From Paraktedonobacter sp035294465 (GTDB lineage Bacteria > Chloroflexota > Ktedonobacteria > Ktedonobacterales > Ktedonobacteraceae), in contig DATGKW010000008.1 in NCBI GenBank assembly GCA_035294465.1, forward strand, positions 1 to 6,472: DNA of 6,472 nucleotides, in the 5' to 3' direction. The notes beneath the pieces are model-generated. The model did not search any database. It was not told the origin of the DNA and saw nothing but the letters and a program-made list of their open reading frames with translations. A program made the position numbers and the translations under genes. Positions 1-4,513 of this stretch are shown here, in pieces (the first letter of the stretch is position 1; every line of letters begins with the position of its first letter).

Positions 1-33
1 ACTCCATCTCACAAACACTGATCTATAGCAAAT

Positions 34-61
34 CCTTATCTTCCCTTGAGCCTTCCTTGAG
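34..61 (+). promoter_or_regulatory. Direct repeats with 7-4-7 spacing upstream of the phosphoesterase gene
   Basis: The heptamer CCTTGAG occurs at 44-50 and again at 55-61, separated by four bases, so the repeat period is 11 bases, one helical turn. A weaker copy, CCTTATC, lies at 34-40. Response regulators of the PhoB/PhoP type bind 7-base direct repeats with 4-base spacers, and the gene downstream encodes a secreted phosphoesterase, so a phosphate-responsive site is conceivable. The heptamer does not match the E. coli Pho box sequence, and I cannot point to a clear -10 at the right distance. Chance repetition in a CT-rich stretch is the main alternative. Confidence 0.2.
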
Positions 62-120
62 AAATACACGCTACTGTGTAGGCAGCAAAAACTTTGTCGT
101 CGCGGATTTTTTCGCCATAC

Positions 121-126
121 AAGGAG
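121..126 (+). promoter_or_regulatory. Ribosome binding site AAGGAG fixing the phosphoesterase start
   Basis: AAGGAG stands five bases before the ATG at 132. It is close to a perfect Shine-Dalgarno sequence and decides the start: the same frame is open further upstream from a TTG at 57, but that would put 25 extra residues in front of an otherwise typical lipoprotein signal peptide. Confidence 0.8.
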
Positions 127-131
127 TAACT

Positions 132-1556
132 ATGGCTCAACGGGAACACCATGTGAACAGGCGCTTCCGCGCGTTCTCTACAGCCGTGCTCGCCTGTCTG
201 CTGATCGGCCCTTTGCTGGCGGCATGCAGTAGCACAAACCAGAATCAGAGCAGCGATAGTGGTATCCATAAGATCAAACACATCATTGTGATCATGCAGG
301 AGAATCGCTCGTTCGATACCTACTTCGGCACCTATCCAGGAGCGGACGGTATTCCGATGAAGAACGGCGTGCCGACGGTTTGCGTCAACGACCCACAAAC
401 CGGACAATGCGTCAAGCCGTACTATAATCCCCAGGATTTGAACGGCGGTGGCCCTCACGGAGCTGCTAACGCGGCCGCCGACATCGATGGCGGCAAGATG
501 GACGGCTTCATTGCCCAGGCAGAGAAGGGCCGCAAGGGCTGTCTCAACGTTACCAATCCCATCTGCACCAATACCAAAAGCATCGACGTCATGGGCTATC
601 ACGATGCTCGGCAGATCCCCAACTACTGGTCTTACGCGGAGAATTTTGTACTACAGGATCATATGTTTGAGCCAACCGCCTCCTGGAGCCTGCCCGCGCA
701 TCTCTTCATGGTTTCCGGCTGGTCAGCGGTATGCACTGTGGAAGACGACCCGGATAGCTGCGTCAACAATGACAAGCTCACCGGCAAACATAGCCAGGAC
801 GGCCCCGGCCAGGAAGACTACGCCTGGACCGACCTGACCTATCTGCTGCACAAGGATAACGTGAGCTGGGCTTACTACCTCGATCAGGGCACAGACGCGG
901 ACTGCCCCGACGATCAGATGGTCTGCAACGAGCCAGCGCAGAAAGTAAAGGTGCCAGGTATCTGGAATCCTCTCCCGAACTTCGATACAGTAAAGCAAGA
1001 TGGGCAGCTTAACAATATTCAAGACATCTCGAACTTCAGCCTGGCGGCGAAAAACGGTACGCTGCCCGCCGTCTCCTGGGTAGTGCCCAACGGAACAAAC
1101 AGCGAGCACCCGCCCGCGCTGATCAGCACAGGACAAGCCTACGTAACAGGTCTGATTGACGCAGTAATGCAGGGGCCAGACTGGGATAGCAGCGCCATCT
1201 TCCTGGCCTGGGATGACTGGGGCGGCTTCTATGACCACGTGGTTCCACCAACCGTTGATCAGAACGGCTACGGCCTGCGTGTGCCCGGCCTCGTGATCAG
1301 CCCATACGCGAAAAAAGGCTACATCGACCACCAGACGCTCAGCTTCGATGCCTACCTCAAGTTTATCGAGGATGACTTCCTTAACGGCCAGCGCCTGGAC
1401 CCCAAAACCGATGGGCGACCGGACCCGCGCCCAACAGTTCGCGAGGACGTGTCCATTCTAGGCAACCTGGTCAACGACTTCGATTTTTCGCAGACACCGC
1501 GCCCCCCGCTGGTCCTTCCGCTACACCCGGCCCCTGGACCAGCCTCGACCCCGTAG
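132..1556 (+). CDS. Secreted lipoprotein phosphoesterase, phospholipase C / acid phosphatase family
   Basis: This 474-residue protein belongs to the phosphoesterase family that includes bacterial phospholipases C and the acid phosphatase AcpA (alkaline-phosphatase-like fold). Residues 1-31 form a signal peptide with arginines near position 10, a hydrophobic core and the lipobox LLAAC, making Cys32 the likely lipidated residue on the outer face of the membrane. The N-terminal metal motif is QENRSFD with Glu57 and Asn58. SWSLPAH at 184-190 is the probable nucleophile region (Ser186 is my choice). SEHPP holds Glu325 and His326, and WDDWGGFYDH holds Asp361, Asp362 and His369. The family's GLRVPGLVISPYAKKGY stretch follows, so the domain looks complete. 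Eight cysteines fall in four close pairs between the first two motif regions and residue 326, suggesting disulfides. Phospholipid cleavage versus phosphomonoester hydrolysis cannot be separated from sequence alone. It appears to be transcribed alone. Family certain, substrate unknown. Confidence 0.92.
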   Translation: MAQREHHVNRRFRAFSTAVLACLLIGPLLAACSSTNQNQSSDSGIHKIKHIIVIMQENRSFDTYFGTYPGADGIPMKNGVPTVCVNDPQTGQCVKPYYNPQDLNGGGPHGAANAAADIDGGKMDGFIAQAEKGRKGCLNVTNPICTNTKSIDVMGYHDARQIPNYWSYAENFVLQDHMFEPTASWSLPAHLFMVSGWSAVCTVEDDPDSCVNNDKLTGKHSQDGPGQEDYAWTDLTYLLHKDNVSWAYYLDQGTDADCPDDQMVCNEPAQKVKVPGIWNPLPNFDTVKQDGQLNNIQDISNFSLAAKNGTLPAVSWVVPNGTNSEHPPALISTGQAYVTGLIDAVMQGPDWDSSAIFLAWDDWGGFYDHVVPPTVDQNGYGLRVPGLVISPYAKKGYIDHQTLSFDAYLKFIEDDFLNGQRLDPKTDGRPDPRPTVREDVSILGNLVNDFDFSQTPRPPLVLPLHPAPGPASTP

Positions 1557-1571
1557 GCTGGGAATCTTTCC

Positions 1572-1631
1572 GATGAATGATGAGTTTTATGGCAAGAGCA
1601 ATTGCCCTTGCCATAAAACTCATCATTCATC
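1572..1631. repeat. 60-base inverted repeat with 25-base perfect arms
   Basis: The arm at 1572-1596 (beginning GATGAATGATGAG) is the exact reverse complement of the arm at 1607-1631. The ten central bases are themselves nearly palindromic: only the 1597/1606 pair fails to match. Transcribed in either direction it would fold into one long hairpin. It begins 16 bases after the phosphoesterase stop, where a terminator would be expected, but neither side has a T tract. It could be a transcript-end stabilising hairpin, an unusual terminator, or a small palindromic mobile repeat. I see no obvious target-site duplication at its edges. Confidence 0.9.
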
Positions 1632-1662
1632 TTGACAGACTACCTGCGAAATTTGCTAGATT
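1632..1662 (+). promoter_or_regulatory. Candidate promoter directly after the long palindrome
   Basis: TTGACA at 1632-1637 is a perfect sigma-70-type -35 hexamer. TGCTAGATT at 1654-1662 resembles an extended -10 (TAGATT matches four of six consensus bases). The spacer is 19 bases, longer than the usual 17, which weakens the call. If active it would start RNA near 1669, more than 200 bases before any plausible start codon, giving either a long thr leader or a short non-coding transcript. Confidence 0.3.
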
Positions 1663-1778
1663 CAAGAAACGGGTACATCAAGCAGTCTGCCGAAAGCACA
1701 CAAGAGTTTTTCTCCGCCGGAGATCAGGTCTGAAACCCCATCTCAGTTCCACCCAAAAAACAGGCCAGCCGCCTATAT

Positions 1779-1804
1779 TTTTGCTGAGCAAAATCTGTTA
1801 CAAT
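1779..1804 (+). promoter_or_regulatory. Likely thr operon promoter: extended -10 with an overlapping palindrome
   Basis: TGTTACAAT at 1796-1804 is a good extended -10: TACAAT matches five of six consensus bases and is preceded by TG at the right spacing. No good -35 hexamer stands 17 bases upstream, as is common for extended -10 promoters. The 15-base palindrome TTTTGCT-G-AGCAAAA at 1779-1793 ends five bases before the hexamer, so a dimeric protein bound there would cover the spacer. Transcription would begin near 1811, about 200 bases before the thrB start. The promoter is moderately supported; an operator role for the palindrome is inference. Confidence 0.45.
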
Positions 1805-1810
1805 AGAAGC

Positions 1811-1830
1811 ACCAGTCTCTCCTGGTTTTT
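1811..1830 (+). terminator. Short stem followed by a T run; weak terminator or 5'-end hairpin
   Basis: ACCAG (1811-1815) and CTGGT (1822-1826) can pair around a six-base loop TCTCTC, and thymines continue to 1830. The layout is that of an intrinsic terminator, but the stem has only five pairs. For RNA starting at the extended -10 just upstream it would be the extreme 5' end and could not terminate in the usual way. For RNA starting near 1669 it could act as a weak terminator or attenuator. Confidence 0.25.
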
Positions 1831-2010
1831 GAGCAGAGAAAGAGAAAGAAACAGCAGGTTGTTCTAGCGCATCTCTTTTATGAAATCCGCGAGATGGTCA
1901 TGGAATGTAGTGACGCCCCTTGCACACGTCGCGGCCTATGCAACGCGCGCAAGGGATGTGGCCGTATTCTCGGATCTCATCCATTACAACAGAAAGGCAG
2001 GGTATCTTTC

Positions 2011-3015
2011 GTGGTCCTGGTTCCCCCTACTTCCATTAGCGTCCTGACGCCCGCGACCTCCGCCAACCTGGGACCAGGCTTTGATAGCCTGGGGTTAGCA
2101 CTGCAGCTGTATAACCGTTTCGATGTCGAAATAGGGGGGCGTGATCCGTACACACCACAGATTGAAGTACACGGAGAAGCCGGCTCCGGCCTCTCGACAG
2201 GCCCGGATAATCTCTTCTTCCGGGCGTTCGCACTCCTTTTTGAACGACGCCAGGTAGCTTTGCCAGCGGTGAAGATCCGTATGACAATCAGCATTCCGCC
2301 AGGCTGCGGACTGGGCAGCAGCGCGACCGCAGTTGTCGGCGGGTTGATGGCTGCCAACGAGCTGCTGTCCATGCGGGATAGGTCGCTGGCCGTCCCCAAA
2401 GAAGACTTGCTGGCTCCTGCTGTGGAGATGGAAGCCGGCAATCATCCCGATAACGTAGCGCCCGCTCTGCTGGGCGGCCTGGTCGCGACAACAGTAGTTG
2501 ACGGCGAGACACGCGCTGTCAAGACTCGTTTCCCGGACGTGTTGAAGGCGGTGGTTTTCACGCCTTCATTCCCGATGGATACAGTGGCCGGGCGCAAGCT
2601 GCTACCCGCTGCTTATCCCAAAGCCGATGTCACTTTTAATACGGGTCGCGTGGCGCTTTTGCTAACCGCCCTGCAAACCGGTCACTATGAAGTGATAGGC
2701 GAGGCTATGCAGGACCGGTTGCACCAGCCATACCGCCAGGCGCTTTTCCCTGCCATGCCCGCGATCATCGAAGCAGCTGTAGCAGCCGGAGCCTACGGCG
2801 CCAGCCTTTCGGGAGGAGGCTCCTCGCTGATTGCGCTGGCCAGCAAGAACTTTCATCCTATTCTGCAATCGATGCAAGAGACCGCTCGTTCTTTAGGAAT
2901 AGAAGGCAAAGGCATGATTCTCTCGGCCGACCAGCACGGCGCGCGCATCATCGCTCCACATAAGCGATCACGCAAGAAAAAAGGATATTATCATGCCCCC
3001 GGCACATTGGTATAA
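2011..3015 (+). CDS. thrB: Homoserine kinase
   Basis: This GHMP-family kinase phosphorylates L-homoserine with ATP to O-phospho-L-homoserine in the cytoplasm, the penultimate step of threonine synthesis. Motif 1, PATSANLGPGFDSLGLAL, is at 14-31. The ATP-binding glycine/serine loop, PPGCGLGSSATA, is at 96-107. GNHPDNVAPALLGG is at 143-156, and the C-terminal GASLSGGGSSLIAL is at 263-276. I chose the GTG at 2011: AGGG at 1999-2002 lies eight bases upstream, and it gives 334 residues with motif 1 close to the N-terminus, as in known enzymes. The alternative ATG at 1894 adds 39 residues without family resemblance and has a poor ribosome site. The last motif has Ser where many relatives have Pro (usually GAGP[ST]). 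The tail after about residue 316 is basic and slightly longer than usual. thrC follows after 25 bases. Confidence 0.93.
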   Translation: MVLVPPTSISVLTPATSANLGPGFDSLGLALQLYNRFDVEIGGRDPYTPQIEVHGEAGSGLSTGPDNLFFRAFALLFERRQVALPAVKIRMTISIPPGCGLGSSATAVVGGLMAANELLSMRDRSLAVPKEDLLAPAVEMEAGNHPDNVAPALLGGLVATTVVDGETRAVKTRFPDVLKAVVFTPSFPMDTVAGRKLLPAAYPKADVTFNTGRVALLLTALQTGHYEVIGEAMQDRLHQPYRQALFPAMPAIIEAAVAAGAYGASLSGGGSSLIALASKNFHPILQSMQETARSLGIEGKGMILSADQHGARIIAPHKRSRKKKGYYHAPGTLV

Positions 3016-3040
3016 TTGATGAAAGGATAGAAGCTCCGTT

Positions 3041-4492
3041 ATGGGGATCAACTCTGTGGATAGTGATATTTCCGGGAACGCTGAACAACCCGGTCAGGTA
3101 AAAGGCGTTGCGCTTCAGGACGCCCTGGTAGATCTTTCTTTGCGCTGCGTGGAATGTGGTGCGCTCTACCCCGGCTCTGAGGCAATGCCGCGCTATCGCT
3201 GTATGTGCGGCGGAGTGCTGGATGTTGAAGCTTCGTTTAGCCCGCCCACACACGACACGGCGCAGGCCAGAGAGGTCGCAGAAGACACCTCTCCGCTTTC
3301 TGGCGCGGCCTGGCGCCAGCTCTTCGATGAGCGTGCCTGCACTTCACCCTGCTGGTCACTCAATTCCGGCACTCTGCTGGCTGACCGCAGCGGAGTCTGG
3401 CGCTATCGCGAGTTGATCTTGCCGGTACATGCGTCCTCGATTATCAGCCGCCCCGAGGGCAATACCGGCCTCTATCCCGTGGGCCTGAAAAATTGCGATG
3501 AGAGCAGGATCGGGCATCGGCAGATTGGCGTGTTTGCCGGCCTTGAGCATTTCTTCCTGAAGCATGAGGGAGAGAATCCTACAGGGAGTTTCAAGGATCG
3601 CGGGATGACGGTTGGAGTGACGGTTGCATGTTTGCGCGGTGCGCGCGCGGTGGCCTGCGCCTCGACCGGGAATACCTCGGCCTCGCTCGCCTCCTACGCC
3701 GCTCAAGCCGGTATGCAAGCCATCGTTTTTTTGCCGGCCGGCCAGATCGCCGGCGGCAAGCTGGCCCAATCCCTCGCCTATGGCGCAACCACAATTCAGA
3801 TCAAGGGCGATTTCGATGCCGCGATGCAACTGGTGGAACAGGTCTGCAATGAAATGGGCATCTACCTGCTCAATTCGCTCAACCCGTTTCGTGTAGAGGG
3901 GCAGAAGGCTATCGGGCTAGAGATCCTGCAGCAGCTTGACTGGCAGGCCCCGGACTGGCTGGTGCTGCCCGCGGGCAACCTGGGCAATACTTCGGCCATC
4001 GGCAAGGCATTTCGCCAGGCACATCAGCTTGGCTTGATCTCTCATCTGCCGCGCATCGCCTCTATCCAGGCCACCGGGGCCGACCCATTCTATCGCAGCT
4101 TCAAACAGCAATTCGCGCGGCGCGAACGCGTCCAGGCCCATACTGTGGCTACGGCGATCAAAATTGGCGATCCCGTGAGCTATACACGCGCGCGCAGGGT
4201 AATCGAGGAGAGCAATGGGCTGGTCGAAGAAGTGACCGATGAAGAGATCCTGGCCGCAAAAGCCGTCATAGACCGCTCAGGAATTGGCTGCGAACCGGCC
4301 TCTGCTGCTGCTCTAGCGGGAACAAAAAAGCTGGTTGAGGCCGGCATTATTCAACGTGATGAACGAGTCGTAGCTGTGCTCACCGGCCACCTTCTCAAAG
4401 ATAGTCAGACGGGCATCCCCCAAAATGTGACCGGCCAAGCCATCGAGCCAACGCTGGACGCGGTGAAGAAAGCATTGGACGGTACCCGATAA
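3041..4492 (+). CDS. thrC: Threonine synthase
   Basis: This PLP enzyme (fold type II) converts O-phosphohomoserine and water to L-threonine and phosphate, using the product of the adjacent thrB. The 483-residue protein opens with a small zinc-ribbon-like segment, cysteines 36, 39, 54 and 56 (CVEC and CMC), as in many long bacterial and archaeal threonine synthases. It continues with WRYRELILPV and EGNTGLYPV. NPTGSFKDRGM carries Lys185, the expected PLP Schiff-base lysine. The STGNTSASLASYAAQAG stretch is followed by the phosphate-binding PAGNLGN at 310-316. CEPASAAALAG and VAVLTGHLLKD close the domain. GAAAGGA at 3021-3027 is the likely ribosome site, though 13 bases from the ATG is long. An in-frame GTG at 3056 is an alternative that would not affect the domain. 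Co-transcription with thrB is probable. Confidence 0.96.
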   Translation: MGINSVDSDISGNAEQPGQVKGVALQDALVDLSLRCVECGALYPGSEAMPRYRCMCGGVLDVEASFSPPTHDTAQAREVAEDTSPLSGAAWRQLFDERACTSPCWSLNSGTLLADRSGVWRYRELILPVHASSIISRPEGNTGLYPVGLKNCDESRIGHRQIGVFAGLEHFFLKHEGENPTGSFKDRGMTVGVTVACLRGARAVACASTGNTSASLASYAAQAGMQAIVFLPAGQIAGGKLAQSLAYGATTIQIKGDFDAAMQLVEQVCNEMGIYLLNSLNPFRVEGQKAIGLEILQQLDWQAPDWLVLPAGNLGNTSAIGKAFRQAHQLGLISHLPRIASIQATGADPFYRSFKQQFARRERVQAHTVATAIKIGDPVSYTRARRVIEESNGLVEEVTDEEILAAKAVIDRSGIGCEPASAAALAGTKKLVEAGIIQRDERVVAVLTGHLLKDSQTGIPQNVTGQAIEPTLDAVKKALDGTR

Positions 4493-4513
4493 AGCATAAA
4501 GTGGATGGTGGCT

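Larger units (their letters stand above)
1557..2010. other. Intergenic region and probable thrB leader with several inverted repeats
   Basis: These 454 bases carry no convincing gene. In order they hold a 60-base inverted repeat (1572-1631), a TTGACA-containing promoter candidate (1632-1662), a small hairpin TCTCC/GGAGA (1711-1723) followed by TCAG/CTGA (1724-1733), a 15-base palindrome and extended -10 (1779-1804), a short stem followed by a T run (1811-1830), and a purine-rich stretch (about 1831-1854). A further possible stem pairs CCCTTGC (1917-1923) with GCAAGGG (1949-1955). An upstream extension of the thrB frame from ATG 1894 gives a cysteine- and arginine-rich 39-residue segment unlike any homoserine kinase N-terminus, so I treat it as untranslated leader. 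Confidence 0.6.

Noticed and set aside
57..131. N-terminal extension of the phosphoesterase from TTG 57
   Set aside because: It would place 25 residues before the signal peptide, and AAGGAG at 121-126 is ideally placed for ATG 132.
131..192. Twin-arginine export signal for the phosphoesterase
   Set aside because: Arg-Arg is present (NRRFRAF), but the residues that follow do not fit S/T-R-R-x-F-L-K; the lipobox is clear, so ordinary Sec lipoprotein export is the simpler reading.
723..1331. A 202-codon - strand frame opposite the phosphoesterase gene
   Set aside because: Antisense shadow of the gene's metal-binding region, with no recognisable domain.
1352..1630. A 92-codon - strand frame overlapping the 3' end of the phosphoesterase gene
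   Set aside because: It starts in the palindrome and runs antisense to a well-supported conserved domain; composition is that of a shadow frame.
1572..1631. Integron attC or Xer/dif recombination site
   Set aside because: The palindrome is too perfect for attC, shows no GTTRRRY-like core site, and does not have dif-like length or arms.
1577..1867. A 96-codon + strand frame in the intergenic region
   Set aside because: Its start lies inside the long palindrome, no ribosome site precedes it, the product is a basic, low-information sequence with no recognisable domain, and the region is better explained by promoter and hairpin elements.
1894..2010. N-terminal extension of homoserine kinase from ATG 1894
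   Set aside because: No good ribosome site, cysteine/arginine-rich sequence unlike the family, and the GTG at 2011 gives the expected N-terminus. I keep some doubt.
1880..2047. 55-codon frame as a threonine leader peptide
   Set aside because: No ribosome site and only two threonine codons; it lacks the run of threonine/isoleucine codons seen in attenuators. Kept only as part of a finding on the leader.
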